DNA from: Actinobacteria bacterium OV320
GTDB lineage: Bacteria > Actinomycetota > Actinomycetes > Streptomycetales > Streptomycetaceae
Direction of reading: 5' to 3'
Assembly: GCA_001298545.1 (NCBI GenBank)
Contig: LJCX01000024.1
Location: forward strand, 310,001-374,000
DNA length: 64,000 nucleotides
The stretch's first letter is position 1, and each line of letters opens with the position of its first letter. The position numbers were made by a program, and so were the translations under genes. Of the stretch, positions 56,221 to 64,000 are shown one piece after another. A model generated the notes under the pieces. It was not told the origin of the DNA. It saw only the letters and a list, made by a program, of their open reading frames with translations, and did no database searches.

Positions 56221-58485
56221 TTACGCGGGAGGTTCCCCGAGGGCCGCTGCCAGCGGCTTCGGGAGGGTCCTGCTGTGCAGCACCCCCAGCCGCTGCGTCG
56301 CCCGGGTCAGCGCCACGTACAGGTCGCTGGTGCCGTACCGCGAAGGCTCCACCACCAGCACGGAGTCGAACTCCAGACCCTTGGACTGGCGCGGGTCGAG
56401 CAGGACGACGCTCCGGGTCAGGTCCGGCTCGGCGCCCGCCGTCACCCCTTCCAGCCGGGCCGCGAGCTTGCGGTGCAGGTCGCGCGGGGCGATGACGGCG
56501 AGCCGGCCCTCGGCGGGGGTGAGTTCGCCGACGGCCTTGGCGACCGCGCCGGGGAGGTCGTCGGTGGCACGCGCCCACGGCCGTACGCCGGTCGACCGCA
56601 CCGAACTCGGCGGCTCGAAGCCGGGGTGCTCGGCACGGACCACCGCCGCGGCCACGTCCATGATCTCGGCCGGGGTGCGGTAGTTGACGCCGAGCCGGGT
56701 GTGCTCCCAGCGGTCCTCGACATACGGCTGGAGGATCTTGGACCAGGAGCCGACACCGGCCGCCTCGGCGGTCTGCGCCGGGTCGCCGACCAGGGTCATA
56801 GAGCGGGTGGGGCTGCGCCGCATCAGCAGCCGCCAGGCCATCGGCGACAACTCCTGCGCCTCGTCGACGATGATGTGCCCGAACGCCCAGGTGCGGTCGG
56901 CGGCGGCGCGTTCGGCGGCGCTGCGGTGGTCGTCCTCCTCGTGGCGCTCGGCGAAGCGTTCGGCGTCGATGATGTCGTGCGCGGACAGGATTTCGGAATC
57001 CTCCTCGTCCTTGTCCTCGAACTCGTAGGTGCGCGAGGCGTACGAGACGTCCAGGACGCCCTGCGCGTAGGCGACCTGGGTCTCCCGCTCGCGGTCCGCG
57101 CGGGCCCGCGCCACCCGGTCGTCCTCGCCGAGCAGTTCGGCCGCCTCGTCGAGCAGCGGTACGTCCGCCACGGTCCAGGCCCGGGTCACCGGGCGGCGGA
57201 TGGCGGCCGCGTCGTCGTCGGAGACGTAGCCCACGGGGTCCGCGAGGAAGTCGGCGACCAGGCGCTGCGGGGTCAGGCGCGGCCACAGCTGGTCGATGGC
57301 GGCCCAGACCTCGGGGTTGTCGGCGAGCTCGTCGCGGATCTGGGTGATGTCGCTCGGGTCGAGGAGGTTGGAGCCGTCGTAGGGGTCCGTGCCGATGCGT
57401 TCGGAGACCATGTCGGTGAGCGTGTTGAGGATGTGGCCCTCGAAGATCTCGCGGGCCGCGTTGTGCGGCAGCCGGGCGGCCCGGGTGCGCTCGCGGGCCA
57501 TGTTCACCAGGCCGTCGTCCAGCATCAGGACCTCGCGGTCGTGCCCGATCGCGATCACCGGATCGGGCAGCGCCTGCCAGTCGCGTACGACGTCGGCGAG
57601 CACGTCCGCCATGTCGGCGCGGCCCTTCACGGCCGCCGCCGCCCGGGTGTCGGTCGCCGTTGCCTTCACCCCGGGGAAGAGTTCGCCGACCGTCGCCAGC
57701 AGCACACCGGTCTCGCCCAGCGAGGGCAGCACCTCGCCGATGTAGCCGAGGAAGGCGGGGTTGGGGCCGACGATCAGGACGGCCCGCTTGGCGAGCAGTT
57801 CCCGGTGTTCGTAGAGGAGGAAGGCGGCACGGTGCAGGGCGACGGCCGTCTTGCCGGTGCCGGGGCCGCCCTCGACCACCAGGACCCCTCGGTGGGGCGC
57901 CCGGATGATCTCGTCCTGCTCGGCCTGGATGGTCTGCACGATGTCGCTCATCCGGCCGGTGCGCGCGGAGTCGATCGCGGCGAGCAGCACGGCGTCGCCG
58001 GTCGGGTCCTCGTGGCCGGTGCGGGTGGCGTCGCCGATGTCGAGGATCTCGTCGTGCAGGGCGGTGACCCGGCGGCCCTCGGTGGTGAGGTGCCGGCGCC
58101 TGCGCAGCCCCATCGGGGTGTGACCGGTGGCCAGGTAGAAGGGGCGGGCGACGTCGGCGCGCCAGTCGATGAGGACCGGGGTGCGCTCGGTGTCCTCGGC
58201 ACGCAGGCCGATGCGGCCGATGTGATGGTTGGTGCCGGAGGTGAGGTCGATGCGGCCGAAGCAGAGGGAGCCGTCCACCGCGTTCAGCGCGGCGAGCAGC
58301 CCGGAGCGCTCGGCGACGAGGATGTCCCGCTCGAGCCGGGCCTGCATGGGCGTGTTGCCCTGGGCCAGCGCGTCGGTGACGGCGCCCTCGGTGTCGCCGC
58401 GCAGTGCGTCCACGCGCGCGTACAGGTTGTCGATGAATTCCTGCTCGCAGCGCAATTCACTGTCCGGAAAGTCGGCGTTTGACAA
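56221..58485 (-). CDS. helD: HelD-type RNA polymerase recycling ATPase
   Basis: 754 aa from TTG 58485 (MSNADFPDSEL), preferred because GGGAG lies 5 nt upstream; ATG 58503 would add 6 residues and overlaps promoter-like sequence. UvrD-like superfamily 1 fold: Walker A VVEGGPGTGKTAVALHRAAF, motif II IIVDEAQELS, motif III TLVGDPAQT, motif IV GVNYRTP, motif V/VI ALTRATQRLGVLHS. The N-terminal coiled segment (QARLERDILVAERSGLL) and a helical insertion between the two halves match HelD, which pries stalled RNA polymerase off DNA; some Streptomyces homologues (HelR) give rifamycin tolerance. No rifamycin-associated element is obvious here. It is monocistronic. Confidence 0.85.
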   Translation of the reverse strand: MSNADFPDSELRCEQEFIDNLYARVDALRGDTEGAVTDALAQGNTPMQARLERDILVAERSGLLAALNAVDGSLCFGRIDLTSGTNHHIGRIGLRAEDTERTPVLIDWRADVARPFYLATGHTPMGLRRRRHLTTEGRRVTALHDEILDIGDATRTGHEDPTGDAVLLAAIDSARTGRMSDIVQTIQAEQDEIIRAPHRGVLVVEGGPGTGKTAVALHRAAFLLYEHRELLAKRAVLIVGPNPAFLGYIGEVLPSLGETGVLLATVGELFPGVKATATDTRAAAAVKGRADMADVLADVVRDWQALPDPVIAIGHDREVLMLDDGLVNMARERTRAARLPHNAAREIFEGHILNTLTDMVSERIGTDPYDGSNLLDPSDITQIRDELADNPEVWAAIDQLWPRLTPQRLVADFLADPVGYVSDDDAAAIRRPVTRAWTVADVPLLDEAAELLGEDDRVARARADRERETQVAYAQGVLDVSYASRTYEFEDKDEEDSEILSAHDIIDAERFAERHEEDDHRSAAERAAADRTWAFGHIIVDEAQELSPMAWRLLMRRSPTRSMTLVGDPAQTAEAAGVGSWSKILQPYVEDRWEHTRLGVNYRTPAEIMDVAAAVVRAEHPGFEPPSSVRSTGVRPWARATDDLPGAVAKAVGELTPAEGRLAVIAPRDLHRKLAARLEGVTAGAEPDLTRSVVLLDPRQSKGLEFDSVLVVEPSRYGTSDLYVALTRATQRLGVLHSRTLPKPLAAALGEPPA

Positions 58486-58508
58486 TTCCACTCCCGCCCG
58501 CATATACT
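58479..58508 (+). promoter_or_regulatory. near-consensus housekeeping promoter pointing away from helD
   Basis: TTGACA (58479-58484), an 18-bp spacer, then TATACT (58503-58508): an unusually good -35/-10 pair for this genome. It directs plus-strand transcription from about 58514-58516, overlapping the helD start on the other strand. Confidence 0.75.
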
Positions 58509-58514
58509 GTGCTC

Positions 58515-58610
58515 AGTGAGCTTCTTTGCGACCTCATTCAGGTGAAGTCGCGAACCATTGAATATACGCAGAGAAATCCCCCGAGCGCAATTGCTCGGGG
58601 GATTTCTTTG
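58515..58610 (+). ncRNA. candidate small RNA between helD and trxA
   Basis: Downstream of the TTGACA/TATACT promoter there is no protein gene on this strand, only about 95 nt ending in a perfect terminator. Predicted structure: a 5' stem TTTGCGAC (58525-58532) with GTCGCGAA (58547-58554), an A+U-rich single-stranded stretch, then the 15-bp terminator stem. A leaderless GTG mini-frame of 9 codons (58516) is possible but short. The 5' end is antisense to the helD leader. It is inferred from sequence only. Confidence 0.55.
58572..58607. terminator. rho-independent terminator shared by the candidate sRNA and trxA
   Basis: AGAAATCCCCCGAGC pairs perfectly with GCTCGGGGGATTTCT across a 6-nt loop. 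A U-rich tail follows on the plus strand (TTTCTTTG), and a weaker one on the minus strand serves trxA. Confidence 0.85.
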
Positions 58611-58646
58611 TGGTGCGCGCTCTCCTCCGGTCAGTTCACCGCGCGC

Positions 58647-58979
58647 TCACAGGACCTCGTCCAGCTCCGCCAGCAGCCGGCGCTTGGGCCGGGCGCCCAC
58701 CATCGACTTCACGGGCTCACCGGCCCGGAACACCATGAAGGTCGGCATCGACAGCACCTTGTAGGCATGGGTGGTCTCCGGGTTGGTGTCCACGTCCAGC
58801 TGCACCACCTTCAGCCGCTCGCCCTCCTCGGCGGCGAGCGCGGTGAGCACCGGCCCCATCTGCCGGCACGGCGGACACCAGTCGGCCGTGAACTCCACCA
58901 GCACCGGCAGGTCCGCCCCCAGCACCTCCGCCCCGAAATCCGCGTCCGTCACCTCGGCCACCCCGTCCGCCTTGATCAC
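58647..58979 (-). CDS. trxA: thioredoxin
   Basis: 110 aa from GTG 58979, which overlaps the MerR stop by 4 bp (GTGA). The active site is WCPPC instead of the usual WCGPC, in VLVEFTADWCPPCRQMGPVL; the conserved cis-Pro is present in SMPTFMVF. Thioredoxin reduces protein disulfides in the cytoplasm. Proline in the second position usually makes the redox potential differ from TrxA, so a specialised role is possible. Translational coupling to a MerR regulator suggests induction by a thiol or metal stress. The terminator at 58572-58607 follows. Confidence 0.93.
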   Translation of the reverse strand: MIKADGVAEVTDADFGAEVLGADLPVLVEFTADWCPPCRQMGPVLTALAAEEGERLKVVQLDVDTNPETTHAYKVLSMPTFMVFRAGEPVKSMVGARPKRRLLAELDEVL

Positions 58980-59404
58980 CGTTCCTGCCCTCCCAGTTCG
59001 CACTCGGGCTCCGGACCCCCCGGAACCCGCGCCTCGGCGGCCAGCTCGTCGCGCGCCAGCTCGGCCCGCACGAGCTGCCCGGCGACCGTCTCCCGCACCG
59101 CCCGCAGCTCCCCGATGAGCGCGTCGAGCTCGTCCAGCTTGCGCCGGTAGACCGCGAGCGACGCCGGGCACGAGTCGCCCTCCGGGTGCCCGGCCCGCAG
59201 ACACTCCACGAAGGGACGGGTCTCCTCCAGGTCGAACCCGAAGTCCTGGAGCGTCCTGATCTGCCGCAACAGCCGCAGATCACCCTCGTCGTACGTCCGG
59301 TACCCGTTGTCGCCGCGCCGCGCGGGCAGCAGCCCGCGCGACTCGTAGTACCGCAGCGTCCGGGTGGTGGTCCCGGCCCGTGCGGCCAGCTCGCCGATGC
59401 GCAT
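58976..59404 (-). CDS. MerR-family regulator, likely redox or metal responsive
   Basis: 142 aa from ATG 59404 (MRIGELAARAGTTTRTLRYY); ATG 59437 would add 11 residues ahead of the helix-turn-helix. Short MerR type: winged helix to about residue 70, dimer helix to about 115. Two cysteines sit in VECLRAGHPEGDSCPASL, 11 positions apart, in the effector loop where CueR and SoxR carry their ligands. The tail has one more Cys (ECELGG). It is coupled by overlap to trxA, so the pair is probably one oxidative or electrophile response unit. Inducer not determined. Confidence 0.85.
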   Translation of the reverse strand: MRIGELAARAGTTTRTLRYYESRGLLPARRGDNGYRTYDEGDLRLLRQIRTLQDFGFDLEETRPFVECLRAGHPEGDSCPASLAVYRRKLDELDALIGELRAVRETVAGQLVRAELARDELAAEARVPGGPEPECELGGQER

Positions 59405-59420
59405 GCCTACGAACGTAAGG

Positions 59421-59438
59421 CTTGACGCCCACGTCAAG
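59421..59438 (-). promoter_or_regulatory. MerR-type operator of the merR-trxA unit
   Basis: CTTGACG-CCCA-CGTCAAG is a perfect 7-bp dyad with a 4-bp spacer, 17 bp upstream of the MerR start. On the minus strand its left half contains TTGACG as a -35 element, with TACGTT as a possible -10. Overlap of -35 and dyad is typical of MerR control. Confidence 0.6.
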
Positions 59439-59943
59439 GCAAGAGCGGTTTCCGCTCGACCGGCGAGGTGAGCACGATCGACGTCGTCGTGCGCCCGAGC
59501 GCGGAGACCGCCTCGAGGACGCCCTCCAGGTGGACGGTGTCCCGGACCGCGACCTTGAGGATCCAGCAGTCCTCCCCCACCACGTGGTGCACCTCGGTGA
59601 TCTCGGGCCGTTCGATCAGCTCGAGGGTCCTGGGGTGCTTCAGGGTGTAGCCGCCGTGCGGGTCTACCCGGATGAACGCCTGGATGCCGTAGCCGAGCCG
59701 GGCGGGGCTGACGTGTGCGCCGTAGCCGCTGATGACCCCCGCGGCCTCCAGCCGCCGGACCCGTTCCGTCACCGCCGCCGGACTCAGCCGCACCCGGCGG
59801 CCCAGCTCGCTGAGCTTGATCCGGCCGTCGGTCTGGAGCAGTTCCAGGATCTGCCGGTCCAGCGCGTCGAAGGCCACCGACGTTTCGTCGGCGGCGGCCC
59901 GTGAATGCCGAGGTTCTTTCGGTACGACGGCCGGAACTCCCAT
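59434..59943 (-). CDS. Lrp/AsnC-family transcriptional regulator
   Basis: 169 aa from ATG 59943 with AAGGGG upstream. N-terminal helix-turn-helix: FDALDRQILELLQTDGRIKL, LSPAAVTERVRRLEAAGVI. C-terminal RAM domain: GYGIQAFIRVDP, the effector region ITEVHHVVGEDCWILKVAV, and a short tail. Members sense amino acids; the ligand cannot be read here. An extra 20-residue N-terminal tail precedes the HTH. It is divergent from the epimerase-like gene with only 39 bp between starts, so control of that gene is probable. Its last 5 bp overlap the operator of the merR-trxA unit. Confidence 0.88.
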   Translation of the reverse strand: MGVPAVVPKEPRHSRAAADETSVAFDALDRQILELLQTDGRIKLSELGRRVRLSPAAVTERVRRLEAAGVISGYGAHVSPARLGYGIQAFIRVDPHGGYTLKHPRTLELIERPEITEVHHVVGEDCWILKVAVRDTVHLEGVLEAVSALGRTTTSIVLTSPVERKPLLP

Positions 59944-59982
59944 GGTTACCCCTTCAGGACAGGCGCGTACGCCGGGAGAATC

Positions 59983-60945
59983 ATGGTCATGGAAATGACG
60001 CAGGAGGTAAAGGCCCGGGAGGTGGCGGCCCGGCAGGAAAATGCCCGTGAGGTATTGGTCATCGGCGGAAACCGCTATTTCGGAAAGCGGCTGATCGCGC
60101 GCCTGCTGGCCGCCGGGGACCGGGTGACGGTACTGAATCGCGGTTCGTCCGCGCCGCCTCCGGGAGCGACCCACCTGATCGCCGACCGCGACGACGAGAA
60201 CGCGCTGCACTCGGTGCTCGGCGCACGCTCCTTCGACGTCGTCGTCGACCAGGTCTGCTACACCCCGCGGCAGGCGGCGATCGCCCGCCGGGTGTTCGCC
60301 GGCCGCACCCGGCGGTACGTGCTGACGTCGACGGTCGAGGTCTACGAGTACGAGGACTCCGTCGCCTTCGTGCGGGAGCGGGACGTCGATCCGCTGGGCG
60401 TCCGGGTCGATCTCGAACTCCCCTGGGACGAACCGGAGTTCCTCGACTCCCACTACGGCGAGGGCAAGCGGCAGGCGGAGGCGGTGTTCGCGGCGGAGCC
60501 CGCGTTCCCCCATGTGGCCGTCCGCGTCGCCCATGTGCTGGGCGGGGACGACGACTTCACCGGACGGCTGGAGCACTACGCCTCGCGCATCCGCGCGGGC
60601 GAGCCGATCACCGTGCCGACGGTGAACCGTCCGGCGACGTACATCCATGTCGAGGAGATCGCCGACTTCCTGTTCTGGACGGTGGGCCAGGACTTCACCG
60701 GCCCGGTCAACGCGGCCTCGCACGGGACGCTGACCACGCACGAGCTGTGCGAGGCGGTGTCCGCGCATGTCCCGGCCGGCCGGGCGGTGTTCCGGGAGGT
60801 CGAGGTCGGTGAGGTGTCCCCGCTCTCCTTCCGCCGCTTCTACGGGATGGACAACACCCGCGCCACCCGGCTCGGGTTCACCTTCGGCAACGTACGGCAA
60901 TGGCTGCGGCGCGCGGCCGACGAGACCCTGGGGCAAGTGAACTGA
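59983..60945 (+). CDS. NAD(P)-dependent epimerase/reductase
   Basis: 320 aa from ATG 59983 with GGGAGA 5 nt upstream; Met codons at 59989 and 59995 are alternatives. An extra 20-residue charged N terminus precedes the Rossmann fold: VLVIGGNRYFGKRLIARLLAAG (G-x-x-x-F-G form of the extended SDR nucleotide motif). The tyrosine is placed as in HYGEGKRQAEAVF (Y-x-x-x-K). RPATYIHVEEIADFLFW and LRRAADETLG close the protein. It resembles mRNA-binding/isomerase-type and UDP-sugar epimerases of streptomycetes; substrate unknown. The neighbouring Lrp/AsnC regulator suggests amino-acid-linked control. Confidence 0.8.
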   Translation: MVMEMTQEVKAREVAARQENAREVLVIGGNRYFGKRLIARLLAAGDRVTVLNRGSSAPPPGATHLIADRDDENALHSVLGARSFDVVVDQVCYTPRQAAIARRVFAGRTRRYVLTSTVEVYEYEDSVAFVRERDVDPLGVRVDLELPWDEPEFLDSHYGEGKRQAEAVFAAEPAFPHVAVRVAHVLGGDDDFTGRLEHYASRIRAGEPITVPTVNRPATYIHVEEIADFLFWTVGQDFTGPVNAASHGTLTTHELCEAVSAHVPAGRAVFREVEVGEVSPLSFRRFYGMDNTRATRLGFTFGNVRQWLRRAADETLGQVN

Positions 60946-61038
60946 CGTGCGCCACCCCACCCTTGGCGGCGACCGACCCGACCCTGACCGAGGATGCACC
61001 GCCCCGCCTGAACGAGTCGGTGCGACGCCAACGGCAAC

Positions 61039-61067
61039 GGCAACGCCCCGCGTAGCGGGGCGTTGCC
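61039..61067 (+). terminator. terminator of the epimerase-like gene
   Basis: A perfect 13-bp stem GGCAACGCCCCGC with a 3-nt GTA loop, 94 bp past the stop, is followed by a G run instead of T. Confidence 0.7.
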
Positions 61068-61166
61068 GGGGGGGGGGAGGGCCGAAGGAAAGGCCCGGGG
61101 AGGGGAAACCGGGCGGCCGGGCCACGGGGGAGTGCTCGGCCGCCCGGAGACGGTGGGGTGGTGGCC

Positions 61167-61205
61167 CGGGTGTCCGGCTCCGGTTCAGGCGGAGCCGGAC
61201 ACCCG
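61167..61205 (-). terminator. terminator of dctA
   Basis: A perfect 16-bp stem CGGGTGTCCGGCTCCG with a 7-nt loop lies just past the leftward dctA stop. Confidence 0.75.
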
Positions 61206-61226
61206 GAGTCGAAAGGCCCGAAAGGC

Positions 61227-62630
61227 CTAGGCCTTGGCGAGTTCCTTCTCGCCGCCCTCGCGCTGCTCGGGCACGTCCACCGGGGCGGTCTCGACGCCGT
61301 CCCCGTCGTCGTCGAGCAGGGTCTTCTCGTCGAAGGGCAGCCCGCCGGCGAGCACCACCTGGACGCGCTCCTTGTCGATCTCCTTCGTCCAGGTACCGAT
61401 CAGGACGGTCGCGACGGCGTTGCCCGCGAAGTTGGTGAGGGCGCGGGCCTCGCTCATGAAGCGGTCGATGCCGACGATGAGGCCGATGCCGTCCACCAGG
61501 GCGGGCTTGTGCGACTGGAGACCGCCGGCCAGGGTCGCCATGCCGGCGCCGGTGACGCCGGCCGCGCCCTTGGAGGCGACGAACAGGAAGAGCAGCAGCG
61601 GGATCTGCTCACCGAGCGACATCGGCGTACCCATGGCGTCGGCGATGAACAGGGACGCCATGGTCATGTAGATCATGGTGCCGTCGAGGTTGAAGGAGTA
61701 GCCGGTCGGGACGGTGATGCCGACGACGGGCTTGCTGACACCCAGGTGCTCCATCTTCGCGATGAGCCGCGGCAGCGCGGACTCGGACGAGGAGGTGGAC
61801 AGGATCAGCAGGAACTCCCGGGCCAGGTACTTGAACAGGGAGAGGATGTTCAGACCCGAGACGATCTTCAGCAGCGCGCCGAGCACGATGAAGACGAAGA
61901 GGAAACAGGTGGCGTAGAAGCCGAGCATCAGCACGGCGAGGCTCTTGAGCGCGTCCACGCCCGACGAGCCGACGACCGCGGCCATGGCGCCGAAGGCACC
62001 GATCGGAGCGGCCCACATCACCATCGCGAGGACGCGGAAGACGAGGCGCTGGATGTGCTCGACACCGCGCAGCACCGGCTGGCCGGCCTTGCCCATGGCC
62101 TGGAGCGCGAAGCCGCAGAGCAGGGCGATGAGGAGGGTCTGGAGGACCTCGCCCTCGGTGAAGGCGGAGACGATCGTGGTGGGGATGATGCCGAGCAGGA
62201 ACTCGGTGGTGTCCTTGGCCTCCGGCGAGACCTGCGCCTGTCCGGTCTCCTTCACGGCGTCCGTGATGGCGAGGCCCGTGCCCGGCTCCAGGATGTTGCC
62301 GACGACGAGGCCGATACCGAGGGCGACCAGCGACATGACCATGAAGTAGCCGAGGGCGATACCGCCGACGGCGCCGACCTTGGCGGCCTTCCGTACGGAC
62401 CCGATGCCCAGCACGATCGTGCAGAAGATGATCGGCGAGATCATCATCTTGATCAGATTGACGAAGCCGGTCCCGATGGGCTTCAGCTCCACGGCGAAGT
62501 CGGGGGCCGCGAGACCCACGGCGATCCCGATGGCGACCGCGACGATCACCGCGATGTACAGGTAGTGGGTGCGGTCCCGCTTGACCGCGGGTGCGGCAGG
62601 TGCCTTGTCGGGGGTGCTGCTGGCGGCCAC
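61227..62630 (-). CDS. dctA: C4-dicarboxylate/cation symporter
   Basis: 467 aa from GTG 62630, selected because AAGGAGG lies exactly 6 nt upstream; further in-frame starts to 62678 would add 16 residues. DctA/GltP family: eight transmembrane helices and two re-entrant hairpins. Signature segments are SSSESALPRLIAKMEHLG (serine-rich hairpin 1), TGYSFNLDGTMIYMTMASLF, SKGAAGVTGAGM (hairpin 2) and IVGIDRFMSEARALTNFAGN, closely following E. coli DctA. It takes up succinate, fumarate or malate with Na+ or H+. The C-terminal tail is acidic. It is divergent from a DcuS/CitA-like kinase that probably controls it. Confidence 0.93.
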   Translation of the reverse strand: MAASSTPDKAPAAPAVKRDRTHYLYIAVIVAVAIGIAVGLAAPDFAVELKPIGTGFVNLIKMMISPIIFCTIVLGIGSVRKAAKVGAVGGIALGYFMVMSLVALGIGLVVGNILEPGTGLAITDAVKETGQAQVSPEAKDTTEFLLGIIPTTIVSAFTEGEVLQTLLIALLCGFALQAMGKAGQPVLRGVEHIQRLVFRVLAMVMWAAPIGAFGAMAAVVGSSGVDALKSLAVLMLGFYATCFLFVFIVLGALLKIVSGLNILSLFKYLAREFLLILSTSSSESALPRLIAKMEHLGVSKPVVGITVPTGYSFNLDGTMIYMTMASLFIADAMGTPMSLGEQIPLLLFLFVASKGAAGVTGAGMATLAGGLQSHKPALVDGIGLIVGIDRFMSEARALTNFAGNAVATVLIGTWTKEIDKERVQVVLAGGLPFDEKTLLDDDGDGVETAPVDVPEQREGGEKELAKA

Positions 62631-62782
62631 GGCTGCCCTCCTTGACGTCTTCGTCGGCATCACCGGCGTGCGGCTCACGTCCGGGGTTTATGGGGGATTG
62701 CCGTGACTATCTCCCGCCCTGTGAGGGCGGTCACCCTTCCGTTCATTTAGTTCACACTTAACGCCGGGGGCACACTGACGAC

Positions 62783-64000
62783 ATGCGCATCCCCGCTCTG
62801 CCGAGACCCCGCAGCCTGGCCGGCCAGCTCTTCGCCATGCAGGCGGTGCTGATAGCGGTGCTCGTCGCGGGATACGCGCTGTTCACCTACGTCAGCGACC
62901 GCAACCAGGCCGAGGAGGCTGCGGGCCGCCAGGCCACGGCCGTGGCCCGCTCGGTCGCCGACTCACCCTCCGTGAGGGCGGCGATCCGGACCGCGAAGCC
63001 CACCGCCGAGCTCCAGCCGTACGCCTTGCGGGTCATGAGGGACACGGAGGTCGACTTCGTCACGATCATGAACCCGGAGGGCATCCGCTGGACCCACCCG
63101 GACAAGACCCAGATCGGCCAGCGCTTCCGCGGCAACACCGCGAAGGCCCTCGAGGGCGACACCTTCACCGAGACCTACACCGGCACCCTCGGCGCGTCCG
63201 TGCGCGCGGTCACCCCGATCGAGGACGACGGCACGATCATCGGGCTGGTCAGCGCGGGGATCAAGGTCGAGTCGATCAGCAAGCGGGTGCAGGACCAGGT
63301 GACGGCCCTGTTCGCGGTGGCCGGTGGCGCCCTCGCCCTCGGCGCGATCGGCACGTACGTCATCAACGCGTCCCTGCGCCGCCACACCCACGGCATGAAC
63401 GCGACCGAGCTGAGCCATATGCACGACTACCACCAGGCCGCACTGCACGCGGTGCGGGAGGGGTTGCTGATGCTGGACGGACAGTACAAGGTTGCGCTGA
63501 TCAACGACGGGGGCCGGGAGCTGCTGGGCGTCTCGGGAGAGGTGGTGGGCATGTCGGTCGCGGAGCTGGGTCTGCCGGCCCCGCTGACGGGTGCGCTGCT
63601 CTCCTCGGAGCCCCGGGTGGACGAGGTGCACCTGACGGCGGACCGGGTGCTCGTGGTGAACACCTCCCCGGTCTCGGGCGGCGAGCGCCGGGGCAGCGTG
63701 GTCACCCTGCGCGATGTGACCGAACTCCAGTCCGTGATGGGCGAGTTGGACTCCGAACGCGGCTTCACGCAGGCGCTGCGCTCACAGGCCCACGAGGCGG
63801 CGAACCGGCTGCACACCGTGGTGTCGCTGATCGAGCTGGGCCGGGCTGAGGAGGCGGTGGACTTCGCCACGGCGGAACTGGAACTGGCCCAGGCGCTGAC
63901 GGACCAGGTGGTCGCGGCGGTCAGCGAGCCGGTCCTGGCGGCCCTGCTGCTGGGCAAGACGGCCCAGGCGAACGAGCGGGGCGTGGAGCTGGTGGTGTCC
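62783..64000 (+). CDS. DcuS/CitA-like sensor histidine kinase, partial
   Basis: 406 codons from ATG 62783; the gene continues past the right edge. Helix 1 (FAMQAVLIAVLVAGYALFTY) leads to an extracytoplasmic PAS/Cache domain (residues about 40-165: VDFVTIMNPEGIRWTHPDKT, TLGASVRAVTPI) typical of citrate and C4-dicarboxylate sensors, then helix 2 (FAVAGGALALGAIGTYV), a cytoplasmic PAS domain (VREGLLMLDGQYKVALINDG) and the phospho-acceptor region SQAHEAANRLHTVVSLIELG. The catalytic ATPase domain is cut off. Its 152-bp divergent spacer with dctA and the known DcuSR/CitAB/DctBD logic suggest it controls dicarboxylate uptake; a response regulator should follow. Confidence 0.9.
   Translation, partial: MRIPALPRPRSLAGQLFAMQAVLIAVLVAGYALFTYVSDRNQAEEAAGRQATAVARSVADSPSVRAAIRTAKPTAELQPYALRVMRDTEVDFVTIMNPEGIRWTHPDKTQIGQRFRGNTAKALEGDTFTETYTGTLGASVRAVTPIEDDGTIIGLVSAGIKVESISKRVQDQVTALFAVAGGALALGAIGTYVINASLRRHTHGMNATELSHMHDYHQAALHAVREGLLMLDGQYKVALINDGGRELLGVSGEVVGMSVAELGLPAPLTGALLSSEPRVDEVHLTADRVLVVNTSPVSGGERRGSVVTLRDVTELQSVMGELDSERGFTQALRSQAHEAANRLHTVVSLIELGRAEEAVDFATAELELAQALTDQVVAAVSEPVLAALLLGKTAQANERGVELVVS

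Noticed and set aside
58516..58545. Leaderless 9-codon leader peptide at the start of the candidate small RNA
   Set aside because: It could be translated, but no downstream gene exists for attenuation, and such short frames occur by chance.

Overview
The window is about 72% G+C with third codon positions almost all G or C, many GTG and TTG starts, abundant lipoprotein and Tat signals, and a gene order I recognise from Streptomyces coelicolor (roughly SCO5475 down to SCO5435, from memory). It is a Streptomyces chromosomal core segment with a few accessory insertions. Every gene call rests on reading the translated protein; no database search was run.

Left part (1-13.9 kb): a leftward AAA ATPase and two SseB-type 'enhanced serine sensitivity' genes sit opposite a rightward glycine/serine operon (gcvT-gcvH-glyA-sdaA) headed by a tandem glycine riboswitch. 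Then come a decayed IS630-type transposase with a cytidine-deaminase-like fragment, and an unusual gene joining an FhaA-type DUF3662 domain to a MinD/ParA ATPase. A mixed set follows: MOSC protein, NADP-binding oxidoreductase, EF-hand protein, a MerR regulator divergent from a GNAT acetyltransferase, and a secreted Scabin/ScARP-type DNA ADP-ribosyltransferase.

Middle part (13.9-43.5 kb): a lipoprotein beta-propeller coupled to a degenerate polysaccharide deacetylase, an anti-sigma-like ATPase, an enoyl-CoA hydratase, two tandem L,D-transpeptidase lipoproteins, glgX, a Tat-exported sulfatase interrupted by a suspicious C-rich insert, four ABC exporter half-transporters forming two complementary pairs, two tandem secreted M4 metalloproteases, small secreted or membrane proteins, and a three-gene MoxR/VWA unit with seven perfect 10-bp repeats in its leader.

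Right part (43.6-64 kb): the GlgE alpha-glucan locus (glgP leftward; glgE-treS-mak-glgB rightward) interconverting glycogen-like glucan, trehalose and maltose-1-phosphate, with a subtilase between glgP and glgE. GlgB has an unusual histone-like Lys/Ala N-terminal tail. Next are helD (RNA polymerase recycling), a candidate small RNA of about 95 nt with a near-consensus promoter and its own terminator, a MerR-thioredoxin pair, an Lrp/AsnC regulator divergent from an epimerase, and dctA divergent from a DcuS/CitA-like sensor kinase that runs off the right edge.

Best leads for something new are the DUF3662-MinD fusion beside transposon debris, the small RNA between helD and trxA, the GlgB tail, and the decamer-repeat leader of the MoxR unit.
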